A stretch of DNA of 23,394 bases from Methanothrix harundinacea (GCA_002506535.1 DAXT01000003.1:1-23394), one strand, 5' to 3'; numbered from the stretch's first letter, positions 7,130 to 14,687 are shown. Notes: generated by a model from the sequence alone, not told the origin. Program-made: numbers and translations.

Positions 7130-7426
7130 CTAGGGGAGGTGCCTACTCACCCTAGCTTCTATTTTGGCGGCGCGTACTTCGTCCGCCTCCTCAAGATGCT
7201 TCTTCAATCCCGCGGGTCGGCTCTCCTCCAGGCTGACCCCACTGGAGACGAGCTCGCCATCGATCAGAAGGGCGTAGCAGAACAACCCGCGTCGGTAATC
7301 GTAGACCACAGAATAGCCGTCCCCCGTCTCGTAGCGGGCATAGAACTCGTCGCCATAGACCACCAGCTCGACCTCGGGGCCGTTCTCCTGTTCGAAGGTC
7401 AAATTCTCGCCGATGATGGCGGTCAT
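7130..7426 (-). CDS. Free-standing homologue of the M6 peptidase N-terminal domain
   Basis: A 98-residue protein matching residues 1-95 of the neighbouring M6 peptidase along its whole length: shared blocks include VVYGDEFYARYET-DGY-VVYD and a later G-E-x-V-S-S-G-V. The match ends where the N-terminal domain ends, and the catalytic and P domains are absent. The reading frame is clean and GGGGTGA provides a ribosome site, so it may be expressed. It is either the remnant of a duplicated peptidase gene or a stand-alone prodomain that could inhibit or assist folding of the peptidase in trans, as prodomains of other peptidases do. It lacks a signal peptide, like its neighbour. Confidence 0.7.
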   Translation of the reverse strand: MTAIIGENLTFEQENGPEVELVVYGDEFYARYETGDGYSVVYDYRRGLFCYALLIDGELVSSGVSLEESRPAGLKKHLEEADEVRAAKIEARVSRHLP

Positions 7427-7570
7427 GCCAGCTCACCCCTCTCAAGGAGGAATTTGAAGCCTGCGAACGATGTCGCTGCTGCTATGAGTCCAACGCCCGT
7501 CAAATCCTCAAGATCCGGTCGATCACCCCTCACGATAACCGGATAACTTCTTCGAGCCGTCGTGCGGACC

Positions 7571-7620
7571 ATATAAGACATGTAAACGACCTCTTACCGC
7601 CTATATTATTTAATTTTTTC
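7571..7620 (-). promoter_or_regulatory. Putative promoter region of the free-standing prodomain gene
   Basis: The 360-bp gap 7427-7786 holds no gene. It contains the second copy of the 14-bp AT-rich element (7607-7620) and another TATA-like sequence (TCTTATATGG on the minus strand, about 7571-7580), both upstream of the gene starting at 7426. Either would leave a leader of more than 120 nt. Confidence 0.35.
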
Positions 7621-7754
7621 ATCCATCTTCGGCGTGAAGCCCCGGCCGTCGATAGAGCCCTTCCGGAAAATTTTTAGCAAACGGCGCCAGACGAGGGTCC
7701 GGGCCAAAGGGCACCGTCGCGCTCCAGAAACGGCGAGATCGGATAACGATAAAT

Positions 7755-7776
7755 GAGGAAAACGCCTAAAAATCCA
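7755..7776 (-). terminator. Oligo-T terminator after the phosphomevalonate dehydratase genes
   Basis: On the minus strand, GGATTTTTAGGCGTTTTCC follows the stop at 7787 by about 13 nt, giving a T5 and a T4 run typical of archaeal termination. Confidence 0.45.
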
Positions 7777-7786
7777 GATGGCAGGG

Positions 7787-8188
7787 CTATGGCTCCTCGA
7801 CCCTGATAACCTCCCGGTCAGCGTCCACCGTCAGAATGGTGCCGTCTCTCGTGGCGAGGATCCCGGCATCGACGCCGTCCACCAGGGGGATACCGCTGAT
7901 GATGGCCCCGACGGCGACGATCGGCTCAGACCTTATGTTGATCATCGCCTGAGGGGCGACCCCCCTCTTCTTCAGCTGGTATATGACGTAGGACCCGACG
8001 GTAGACCCCTTCCCGCCGGGAAATATCAGGACCTTCCCGGCGACGGCCTTCCCGAAGAGCTGGTGGCCGGGGTCGACGACCACTCCCGTCTCGGGGTCGA
8101 CGGTCCCCAGGAAGGATATCGGCTCCTCCGTTACGAGGGCGGGGCCCGTGGCCTTCCCCCCCGATATCCGGTGGCATCGGATCTCCAA
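7787..8188 (-). CDS. Phosphomevalonate dehydratase small subunit (aconitase X swivel domain, DUF126)
   Basis: Small subunit of mevalonate 5-phosphate dehydratase, the archaeal enzyme that makes trans-anhydromevalonate 5-phosphate on the way to isoprenoid lipids. About 133 residues of swivel domain, with the family blocks GGKATGPALVTEEPISFLGTVDPETG, GKVLIFPGGKGSTVGSYVIYQL and PLVDGVDAG. The open frame extends upstream to 8257, but homology begins with LEIRCHRISGG, so I place the start at TTG 8188, two bases after the TGA of the large subunit and with AGGAGG (the last codons of that gene) eight bases upstream. The close spacing fits a two-subunit complex made in equal amounts. Confidence 0.9.
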   Translation of the reverse strand: MEIRCHRISGGKATGPALVTEEPISFLGTVDPETGVVVDPGHQLFGKAVAGKVLIFPGGKGSTVGSYVIYQLKKRGVAPQAMINIRSEPIVAVGAIISGIPLVDGVDAGILATRDGTILTVDADREVIRVEEP

Positions 8189-8190
8189 GG

Positions 8191-9354
8191 TCAGAGCCTC
8201 CTGGTGGCGGCTCTGACGCACTCCTCGACGCTTCCGTAAGCTGCCTTCATCTTGCATAGTGTTGGAACGTATGCCAGGGCCTTCCCGGAGTTGACCATCA
8301 TCTTTCTGTACCTATCGCTCGCCGGGGATACCACCATGCAGGTGTCGCAGAAGACCCGCGCCCCCGACCTCTCGATCTTCGCCACCAGGTCGGGACGTCT
8401 CTGGGCGGTGGCCCGGGCGGTGCAGATCCATAGATCCCTCTCGACCTTTTTGCCCTCCAGGAGGCGGGCGACCTCGGCAAGCTCCCTCTCCGAGGAGTGG
8501 GGGCATCCGATGGCGACGACGTCCACCTCGTCGTCGGGGGCGCACTCCTGGCGGACCTCCTGGAGGTCTCTATCGCTCACCAGGATCTCCTCAGACCCCT
8601 CCGGGGCTAAGGGCGCGTCCTCATCGAAGTAGTAGAGGGCGACGGAGCCGCTGGCGGCCATCGCCGCCCCCAGGGCCTTCAGCTCGTCGATATCGGGCCT
8701 CTTCCTGAATATGAACCGGGGAACCCCGTCCCCCACCTCCTTTCCGACGATGTAGCCCAGGATCCCATAGTCGGAGGGCTTCAGGTCTGCTTCGACGGCG
8801 ATATTGATGGTGGGGACCCTCTTCTCTTCGAGGTGGTAGCCGTACCGGGGGGTCTTCCCCACCAGGGCCGCCGCGAGGGCTGATGGCCCCCCCTCCCGGT
8901 TGGTCTTCGCCCCGATGACGGAGTTGGCGAAGGAGACTGCGGAGGACTCGCTCCAGGCGAGGTGGTCGCCCCTCCGGGCTAAGTCGGGCCTGATCTGGTA
9001 GGGGGTGCAGGTGCAGTCAGGGGATACGCCCAGGCGGCGGTAGGCTTCGATGACCTCGATCTGCTTTTCTGCGAAATCCTCGTCTATCCCCATCTGTTGC
9101 CACCGGATGAGGTCCATACCTGCGGGGTTGAGGACGGCCGGGACGACGACCCTCCCCCGGAGGTCTGAGATCCACTCCAGCCCCGCCTCCCCGATCGTCT
9201 TGAAGGAGACCCCCGCCACCTGGACGGATCTGACGGGGATAAGCCGGTCGGCGCCGTAGATGTCGCCGAGGGCGACGAGGATCTCCATCGCCCTCCGCAG
9301 ACCGTCGCCGAGCTCCCCCTGGTACGCCCGCTCCTCATCCCGCGATAGATGCAT
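8191..9354 (-). CDS. Phosphomevalonate dehydratase large subunit (aconitase X catalytic domain, DUF521)
   Basis: Catalytic subunit, 387 residues, of the [4Fe-4S] enzyme that dehydrates mevalonate 5-phosphate in the archaeal modified mevalonate pathway. The aconitase-X fold is recognised from VPAVLNPAGMD, the cysteine segment GVSPDCTCTPYQ, SFANSVIGAKTNREGGPSALAAALVGKTPRYG, VVAIGCPHSS and FCDTCMVVSP; the cysteines in the first, fourth and fifth blocks are the likely cluster ligands. Some bacterial relatives are hydroxyproline dehydratases, but the split into two genes and the archaeal host favour the mevalonate role. It is preceded by its own TATA box, so the pair can be transcribed apart from mtrH upstream. 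Confidence 0.92.
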   Translation of the reverse strand: MHLSRDEERAYQGELGDGLRRAMEILVALGDIYGADRLIPVRSVQVAGVSFKTIGEAGLEWISDLRGRVVVPAVLNPAGMDLIRWQQMGIDEDFAEKQIEVIEAYRRLGVSPDCTCTPYQIRPDLARRGDHLAWSESSAVSFANSVIGAKTNREGGPSALAAALVGKTPRYGYHLEEKRVPTINIAVEADLKPSDYGILGYIVGKEVGDGVPRFIFRKRPDIDELKALGAAMAASGSVALYYFDEDAPLAPEGSEEILVSDRDLQEVRQECAPDDEVDVVAIGCPHSSERELAEVARLLEGKKVERDLWICTARATAQRRPDLVAKIERSGARVFCDTCMVVSPASDRYRKMMVNSGKALAYVPTLCKMKAAYGSVEECVRAATRRL

Positions 9355-9371
9355 GCCCCTACCCTGGGGCC

Positions 9372-9386
9372 GGGGATATAAAAAGG
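9372..9386 (-). promoter_or_regulatory. TATA-box promoter of the phosphomevalonate dehydratase operon
   Basis: The minus strand reads GCCTTTTTATATCCCC. The TATA centre (about 9379) is 25 bp before the ATG at 9354, the normal distance to a transcription start, so a leaderless transcript is predicted; no convincing ribosome site precedes the ATG. Confidence 0.6.
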
Positions 9387-9423
9387 CTGAGATCGAGGCG
9401 GATCGTCCGATCGGATCAGGCGG

Positions 9424-10347
9424 TCAGATCAGCCTCCCGACGGGATGGCCGGCGGCGGGCCATACGTCCAGGTCCCCCACCGCCTCCGAAACTAGGATGT
9501 CGACCATCGCCGCCACCGGGAAGACCTCCCCGACCCTCTCGATGGGGCCGTAGAGGATGTAGTCGCCCCCCGCCAGGATCTCCAGGCCCGCGGAGGCGGC
9601 GTCGCAGGCGTTACGGGCTTCCCTCCCCATTTCCCGGAGCCACCGCCAGGAGGAGACGGCGTTGTGGATCCCGGAGCCCGTCGGAAGGCCGAACCTCGCC
9701 TTCGCAAGTACCGTGGCCCGAAGAGACCTCCCCGCCCCGTCCCCCAGGGGGACGACGCCGGGATCGATGAGGAGATTGTTCATCCCAAGGCGGCGTCCGA
9801 GGTCGATCAGCCCTCCAGACCTCCCAGCACCCCCCGCCTCCAGGGCCTTTATCGTCCCCTCGACGGTGGAGTCGGCGGGGTTGTAGCCGAGGATGATGGC
9901 GGAGTCGATCTCGAAGTCTGCGAGGGCCTCCTCTTCGCGCTCCGCCGTGGCGAGGCCGATGCTGTTGTATATGCACCGGTCGGCGAGGCCGACCTCTGAG
10001 ACCGCCTCCGCCATGGCGATCCGCGTCCTGGCATCGGCGGAGTCGAGAATGATGGGGCCGGACCAGAGGGGATCGACGAAGTCGAGGTAGCGGCCGAAGG
10101 CCTCCGGCGTCCTGGCGTATATATGCAAAACGGCGGGGTTTCCCGTCTCCTCCGAGAGGGCCGTCTGCCGGTCGATCAGTCCGGCGGCCGCCTCCTCGTC
10201 GAAGGTCCCTTTTTCCTCGTCCTCGACGATCCCTTGGCCCTGATAGAATATCGTGCCGCAGAGGGCCGTCGGCCACTCTCCCGGCTGGCCCCCTATCTTC
10301 ACCCCGGCGACGTTCACAACCACCTGATCTCGCGCAAACCTGAACAA
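9424..10347 (-). CDS. mtrH: MtrH-type tetrahydromethanopterin S-methyltransferase subunit
   Basis: MtrH binds methyl-tetrahydromethanopterin and passes the methyl group to the cobamide of the Mtr complex. About 307 residues, full length. Family blocks: VAGVKIGGQPGEWPTALCGTIFYQGQGIVEDEEKGTFD, ADRCIYNSIG, NPADSTVEG, FGLPTGSGIHNAVSSWRWL and AGGDYILYGPIE. The open frame begins at TTG 10386, but known MtrH proteins begin MFRF/MFKF, matching TTG 10347 (reads [M]FRFARDQ), which has GAGGCGG upstream. No other mtr gene is adjacent; it follows uvrC by about 70 nt. It may be the host's only MtrH, displaced from the mtr cluster, or an additional MtrH-like enzyme serving another methyl donor; the sequence alone does not decide. 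Confidence 0.85.
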   Translation of the reverse strand: MFRFARDQVVVNVAGVKIGGQPGEWPTALCGTIFYQGQGIVEDEEKGTFDEEAAAGLIDRQTALSEETGNPAVLHIYARTPEAFGRYLDFVDPLWSGPIILDSADARTRIAMAEAVSEVGLADRCIYNSIGLATAEREEEALADFEIDSAIILGYNPADSTVEGTIKALEAGGAGRSGGLIDLGRRLGMNNLLIDPGVVPLGDGAGRSLRATVLAKARFGLPTGSGIHNAVSSWRWLREMGREARNACDAASAGLEILAGGDYILYGPIERVGEVFPVAAMVDILVSEAVGDLDVWPAAGHPVGRLI

Positions 10348-10419
10348 CTCCACCGCCTCAGTACCGGGTTTCTCCTGCAGGCTCAAAAGAGTTGGGATAC
10401 CATGGTTGGCGAGGAGGTT

Positions 10420-11970
10420 TCATGAGGTGACCGCCTTCTTCTGGAGGAGCCGGTTGTACTTGACCGCAAACCGGTGGGCCTCGTCCCTCATCTCCCGGAC
10501 GAAGAGGGAGGCATCGCCGTCCTTTCTGAGGGGGAGGGGGCGGATCCGGCCGGGGACGTAGATCTCCTCCTCCCTCTTGGCGATGGAGATGACGGGTATG
10601 GAGAGGCCGAGACTGCGGACCTCCCGGGTGGCGGCGAAGAGCTGCCCCTTACCCCCGTCGATGACGATCAGGTCGGGCATCTGCCCCGCCTCCTCCTTCA
10701 GCCGGGAGTACCGCCTCCGGACGATCTCGCCGATGGAGGCGAAGTCGTCGATCCCCTCGACGGTCCTGATCTTGAAGCGGCGGTACCCCTTCTTATCCGG
10801 CCTGCCGTCCCGGAACGCGACCATCGAGCCGACGGTGAACGACCCGGCGAGGGTGGAGACGTCGAAGACCTCGATCACCTTCGGCGGCTCTGGCAATGAG
10901 AGCGCCTCGGCGAGGGCGGCGAGCTTTCTGTCGCCGCCGAAGAACCGGATCAAGAGGTTCTTGTCGGCTAGGTCGAGAAGCTTCCTCTTCTCCCCCTGCT
11001 TTGGGACCGTCACCCTCACCCGTCTCCCTTTGATGTGGGATAGAAAGTCGACGAGGGAGCCGTCCAGAGCTTCGCCGACGATCAGCTCCTCGGGGGGATC
11101 GTTCTCGGAGTAGTACTGGACGATGAACTCCTCGAGGAAGCTCTCGGTCCGGGGGAAGACGAACTCCTCTTTCCCCTCCAGGGTCCCCTTGTAGACCTTG
11201 AATAGCATCAGATAGACGTCATCCCCATCAACGGCGTAGGTGAGGACGTCCTCGTCGAACCTCTTCTTCCGCTCGACGTTCTGCCGTTCCTGGAGGCTCA
11301 CCAGGGCCCGGATCTCGTCGCGAAGCTCCATCGCCTGCTCAAACTCGCGCCTTCCGGCGAGGTCGGACATCTCGTCCTTCAGGGAAGCTATCAATTCATT
11401 GGTCCTCCCCTTAAGGACCGCCTCGGCCCGTCCGACCCGCCGCCCGTAATCTGCGGCCGAGATCTTCCCGATGCAGGGGGCGCAGCACGCCCCCATAGCG
11501 TGGCGGAGGCAAGCCCTCTTCGGAAGCCTCCTGCAGGTCCGCAGGCCAAAGGTCTTCCGGACGACGGAGAAGACGAGGTCCCTCTCCCGGGCGGAGACGA
11601 AGGGGCCGAAGTAGCTCCCTGGGGCGGTCCGCCTCCGGGAGAGGTGGATCCGGGGAAACTCCTCGTCGGTTATGTGGATCGAGGCGTAGCGGGAGGAGTC
11701 CTTCAGCCGGACGTTGTACTTGGGCCAGTGCTTCTTGATGAGGGAGTTTTCGAGAAGGAGCGCCTCCACCTCGCTGTCGGTGACGATGAAGTCGAGCCCC
11801 CGGGCGGCGCAGACGAGGGCTGCGGTCTTGGGGTCCGCGTCCCTCTTCTGAAAGTAGCTGGCGACCCTTTTTTTCAGGTCCCGGGCCTTTCCGACGTAGA
11901 TCACCTCGCCAGAAGCGTCAGTAAAGAGGTAGCATCCGGGGAGGTGGGGGAGGGGGTCAGGGTCGATCAT
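10420..11970 (-). CDS. uvrC: Excinuclease ABC subunit C lacking the C-terminal HhH domain
   Basis: UvrC makes both incisions during nucleotide excision repair with UvrAB. Order in 516 residues: GIY-YIG nuclease (about 10-90, GCYLF...VIYVGKARDLKKRVASYF), a cysteine cluster ACLRHAMGACCAPC (about 155-170), the UVR motif that binds UvrB (about 200-235), and the RNase H-like nuclease with VIEVFDVSTLAG and DLIVIDGGKGQL. It ends shortly after EMRDEAHRFAVKYNR. Bacterial UvrC of about 600 residues continues into a tandem helix-hairpin-helix DNA-binding region, which is absent here, with a clean stop. The start overlaps the 3' end of the upstream AT-rich gene by 14 bp. Confidence 0.95.
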   Translation of the reverse strand: MIDPDPLPHLPGCYLFTDASGEVIYVGKARDLKKRVASYFQKRDADPKTAALVCAARGLDFIVTDSEVEALLLENSLIKKHWPKYNVRLKDSSRYASIHITDEEFPRIHLSRRRTAPGSYFGPFVSARERDLVFSVVRKTFGLRTCRRLPKRACLRHAMGACCAPCIGKISAADYGRRVGRAEAVLKGRTNELIASLKDEMSDLAGRREFEQAMELRDEIRALVSLQERQNVERKKRFDEDVLTYAVDGDDVYLMLFKVYKGTLEGKEEFVFPRTESFLEEFIVQYYSENDPPEELIVGEALDGSLVDFLSHIKGRRVRVTVPKQGEKRKLLDLADKNLLIRFFGGDRKLAALAEALSLPEPPKVIEVFDVSTLAGSFTVGSMVAFRDGRPDKKGYRRFKIRTVEGIDDFASIGEIVRRRYSRLKEEAGQMPDLIVIDGGKGQLFAATREVRSLGLSIPVISIAKREEEIYVPGRIRPLPLRKDGDASLFVREMRDEAHRFAVKYNRLLQKKAVTS

Positions 11971-13660
11971 GGTGCGAGGCCCCTTGTTGCCAAAACGTCC
12001 AAATAATAGTAAGCACTATTATAAATATAATTATTGTAATCGCTATTAAAAGTAATTGTTGTGGGTCTTCCCCTTCGGGTAACCAGATACCAAAATAATT
12101 CCAAGCAGGTTTTGTTATTCCATTCGCAAAGACGGGAAGGCTGCTCAAACCAAATAGCACTGATACAATAAGTCCGATTTTTACGAGATTCTCATTCCGC
12201 TTTACTTTTATCAGTTCTCCTTTCAATTTCAAAGTATTCATTGAGCTATTAAATAGTTCTGACAGTTTAAACATTTCTGCAGCATAAATGTGGACGTCGT
12301 CAAGTTCTCCTGCATAGCATGTATGACCTATAATATTATTTAATTTTAGTATATTTAGTTGCTCTTTAATAGAAGAACTATATGAGACATACGGTAAATA
12401 GGACCTTTCTGCATAGCGTCTGTAACATGTATGCATGTAATCGATTGATTCCACCAAAACTTGTTTCTCGTATATTAAGTGGCCACGATTTGGATCAGCA
12501 CGATCTTTATCAACATCCAGTCCCTTTTTGCTGAAGACCCATAATGTCAGCGCCTTATTCATGTGGAGAGTATAATCGTCAAGTGCACGGAGATTTCTTT
12601 CTAAATATCTCATTAGTTGTCCTGCATGTGTAATTCTAGCCGCAATTTTTCCGAGTTGATCACCATATTTTAATAATACATCATTACTAGTGTCTGGCTG
12701 ATTAACAAAATCTAGAATATAAATGCTTGGTCTAGATATTGCAATCTTACCAACATGATATTTTTCAGCACCAGGACCAAAAATGATATACTTCATACCC
12801 TCATTGGTCTGATTGATCACAAAATAAAAAGACGATATTATAATATTCTTTATATCATCGAAGTATTTAGGTACGAATAAATTCTCTTCATCCTTTTCAT
12901 CTAAATGTATGGTTTCAAATTTGAACACTATTTCATCAATTTTTTTTATTTTAATATCTATTATTTTATCAATTTCTTTTATTGAGCGTTGTATTTTATA
13001 TCTCTTTAGGATATCATTACCGAACTGTGTGAATATGTCCCGTGAAAATAATCTGATCCAATCTGGGGGCACCTCAACAAAATCAGCTTTATGCTTGAAG
13101 AAGTTAACGTCGTGTTCTATGAATGCATCGATTGGATATTCTCTTCGATCATCTGCAGCCAATAATCTGAATGTTAAATTAAAAATTCCATTATTATATA
13201 TTTTCATTTGCGGGTAGAGTGTCACCACTCGATCGCCTTGATATATGTAACATGCATTTAAATATCCCCTTATATATGAGAAACTTTCCAGATATTCTGG
13301 TCCGAATAATCTGAGTTCTGATATCCGCATTGTACTAGCTTGAAATGCCCCTTCAAGTGCATAATTCCTCTCTACTTGTCCAAATTTTGAAGTATCGAGA
13401 GTAAAAATCCAATTAGCTCCATCAACCTTTTTTATATCAACATTTTCTTTTTTAATTTCGTGACTGTCCTTCCACCAGATCTGGTTATCAGAATGATAAA
13501 CAACCGCACAAAGATTACTTTGAACGAGCAATCTAGCGATATCCTTTAGGTCAAGCCCGCTAAAATCTTCGATGAAATAATTTGAGTAAGAATGCCATAT
13601 ATCCCAATCTTTGAGAATCATCTTGTGTTCTTTATCAACTTTAGAACATGTTTTTTCCAT
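11957..13660 (-). CDS. Unknown AT-rich 567-residue protein with a C-terminal two-helix membrane hairpin
   Basis: I do not recognise this protein. The first 490 residues are soluble-looking, with Lys/Ile-rich helical stretches (about 220-260 and 475-492). Two strong membrane segments follow at about 494-513 and 535-557, joined by a loop of about 20 residues (NGITKPAWNYFGIWLPEGED), with a short basic tail. This topology resembles CorA-like channels, but the CorA Gly-Met-Asn motif is absent. Base composition is far more AT-rich than uvrC or mtd, indicating acquisition. The ATG has TGAGG upstream and lies 21 nt after the second HicB gene, as though in its operon. The stop lies within the first codons of uvrC. 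Confidence 0.75.
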   Translation of the reverse strand: MEKTCSKVDKEHKMILKDWDIWHSYSNYFIEDFSGLDLKDIARLLVQSNLCAVVYHSDNQIWWKDSHEIKKENVDIKKVDGANWIFTLDTSKFGQVERNYALEGAFQASTMRISELRLFGPEYLESFSYIRGYLNACYIYQGDRVVTLYPQMKIYNNGIFNLTFRLLAADDRREYPIDAFIEHDVNFFKHKADFVEVPPDWIRLFSRDIFTQFGNDILKRYKIQRSIKEIDKIIDIKIKKIDEIVFKFETIHLDEKDEENLFVPKYFDDIKNIIISSFYFVINQTNEGMKYIIFGPGAEKYHVGKIAISRPSIYILDFVNQPDTSNDVLLKYGDQLGKIAARITHAGQLMRYLERNLRALDDYTLHMNKALTLWVFSKKGLDVDKDRADPNRGHLIYEKQVLVESIDYMHTCYRRYAERSYLPYVSYSSSIKEQLNILKLNNIIGHTCYAGELDDVHIYAAEMFKLSELFNSSMNTLKLKGELIKVKRNENLVKIGLIVSVLFGLSSLPVFANGITKPAWNYFGIWLPEGEDPQQLLLIAITIIIFIIVLTIIWTFWQQGASHHDRP

Positions 13661-13681
13661 ATTGGCCTCAAACGGTGTGAG

Positions 13682-13897
13682 CTATAATGTCACTGAATCT
13701 TTTCTTATATCGAGCGAATTTACGGCTTCACCAGCCTCAAGCCTATCCTCTACGTGTAACGATATCGCGTCTTTAGCATTTTCCAAGACCTCTTTGTAAG
13801 TATCTCCCTGAGTGTAGCAGCCCTGAAGCTGGGGACAGAAGGCGAAGTAGCCGTCCTTGTCCTTCTCGATCACCACGGAGAAGCGATAACTCTTCAT
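13682..13897 (-). CDS. HicB-like protein, second of a tandem pair
   Basis: A 71-residue protein with the HicB fold: MKSYRFSVVIEKDKDGYFAFCPQLQGCYTQGDTYKEVLENAKDAISLHVEDR, showing the D-x-D-G-Y-F strand turn, the P-x-L-x-G-C-x-T-x-G motif and the alpha-helix that follows. HicB proteins neutralise HicA mRNA-cleaving toxins. The start is ATG 13897, overlapping the stop of the upstream HicB gene by 4 nt (ATGA). A longer open frame to 14113 lies inside that gene in another phase and is not coding. There is no C-terminal DNA-binding domain. The next gene downstream is not hicA but the 567-residue membrane protein. Confidence 0.85.
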   Translation of the reverse strand: MKSYRFSVVIEKDKDGYFAFCPQLQGCYTQGDTYKEVLENAKDAISLHVEDRLEAGEAVNSLDIRKDSVTL

Positions 13898-14190
13898 GCG
13901 TTCACCATTTGTGCTTTCCAGATTCTGATCTGATACCTTAAGAGGATTTCGAAAAATTCGGGTGATGGTGGAGGCGGCGCGATCACGCCCCCTGCCGCCG
14001 CTGCGGCCAAGGGCGCTCCGGGAGCGATTTCTTTCTCCACCTCGAGGTAGAGCTCTATAGCCTCTTTCGCCCTTTCGATGAGATCGTCGAGGCTCTTCGC
14101 CTGGGTATGGCATCCGGGGAGGGATGGGACGGTGGCAACGTAATACCCGTCTTCGTCCCTCTCGACGAGGACGTTGAACTTTGCCTTCAT
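13894..14190 (-). CDS. HicB-like protein, first of a tandem pair
   Basis: 98 residues. The HicB core is residues 1-52 (FNVLVERDEDGYYVATVPSLPGCHTQAKSLDDLIERAKEAIELYLEVE), followed by an Ala/Pro-rich linker (PLAAAAAGG... and PPPPSPEF) and a short tail FFEILLRYQIRIWKA. It is a paralogue of the following gene and overlaps it by 4 nt. HicB proteins with such tails are often encoded with a HicA, but none adjoins this pair; the nearest hicA is at 16796-17017 with its own hicB. A TATA box and an inverted repeat lie directly upstream. Confidence 0.88.
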   Translation of the reverse strand: MKAKFNVLVERDEDGYYVATVPSLPGCHTQAKSLDDLIERAKEAIELYLEVEKEIAPGAPLAAAAAGGVIAPPPPSPEFFEILLRYQIRIWKAQMVNA

Positions 14191-14191
14191 C

Positions 14192-14225
14192 TCTCGACTA
14201 TTTTGCGTCGAGATTTTAAATACTT
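14192..14225 (-). promoter_or_regulatory. Promoter and candidate HicB operator of the tandem hicB genes
   Basis: On the minus strand a TATA box (AAGTATTTAAAATC, 14212-14225) has its centre about 27 bp before the ATG at 14190, predicting an almost leaderless transcript. Between TATA and ATG lies an inverted repeat with perfect 7-bp arms, TCTCGAC (14192-14198) and GTCGAGA (14207-14213), 8 nt apart. A repressor bound there would cover the transcription start. Confidence 0.6.
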
Positions 14226-14331
14226 GGTCATTTAATGAAGCCGAGGGTTTTTCGCCATATCGGCGAGGTCATTTCGTGGCCGAGCACGCAGCCTGCGGGT
14301 CGAGGGCGCCCGAGAATCGATCGGCCGGGAG

Positions 14332-14433
14332 ATGAGCGGCGTGGGTTTCGGGACGGCGGGGATGATGCGCCAGACCGGCGCGGCGGTGGGGATGCTGATA
14401 ATATTGGGCTCAATTCCCCTCGATCTGAGATAG
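14332..14433 (+). pseudogene. Possible fragment of a multidrug-type (MFS) transporter
   Basis: The frame ATG 14332 to TAG 14431 reads MSGVGFGTAGMMRQTGAA then VGMLIILGSIPLDLR. The segment R-Q-x-G-A-A-V-G-M resembles the RQ-x-G-G-A-x-G motif in a late helix of 14-helix MFS exporters. Only about 33 residues remain and neither side continues the gene. The rest of the 497-bp gap 14191-14687 shows only the promoter elements listed separately. This is a weak call that rests on one short motif. Confidence 0.2.
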
Positions 14434-14537
14434 TGGGGGTCCCTCCTGGAATATAATACGCCGGAACTTCTACTCTCGCTGGAACAATATGATGTTTGGG
14501 AAACGATGCGGTTTTATTGAGATGATTGGAGCGGATT

Positions 14538-14565
14538 CGCAATAGTATTTGCGCAAAATTTATAT
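14538..14565 (+). promoter_or_regulatory. TATA box with adjoining palindrome upstream of the 352-residue gene
   Basis: A good TATA element AAATTTATATG (about 14556-14565) is abutted by the perfect palindrome TTTGCGCAAA (14548-14557), itself part of the larger inverted repeat CGCAA-6 nt-TTGCG (14538-14553). This is where BRE-binding factors or a repressor would sit. Transcription from here would give a leader of about 100 nt; a second TATA-like TATATAG (14666-14672) lies closer to the gene. Confidence 0.4.
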
Positions 14566-14687
14566 GTGAATACAAGGCAAAAAAGAAAAGTGGACCGCTT
14601 GTGGAAAGGATTTGGCGGAAAATTACGGCATACTAAGGAGTATACCTTGAAAAATGACTGTTGAATATATAGATTTAGAGATATTTT

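Noticed and set aside
13898..14113. N-terminal extension of the second HicB-like frame
   Set aside because: It lies inside the first hicB gene in another phase and is Arg-rich; HicB homology starts exactly at ATG 13897.
14228..14575. 115-codon minus-strand frame before the 352-residue gene
   Set aside because: Pro/Ser/Arg-rich translation typical of an antisense frame; crosses a TATA box and palindrome.
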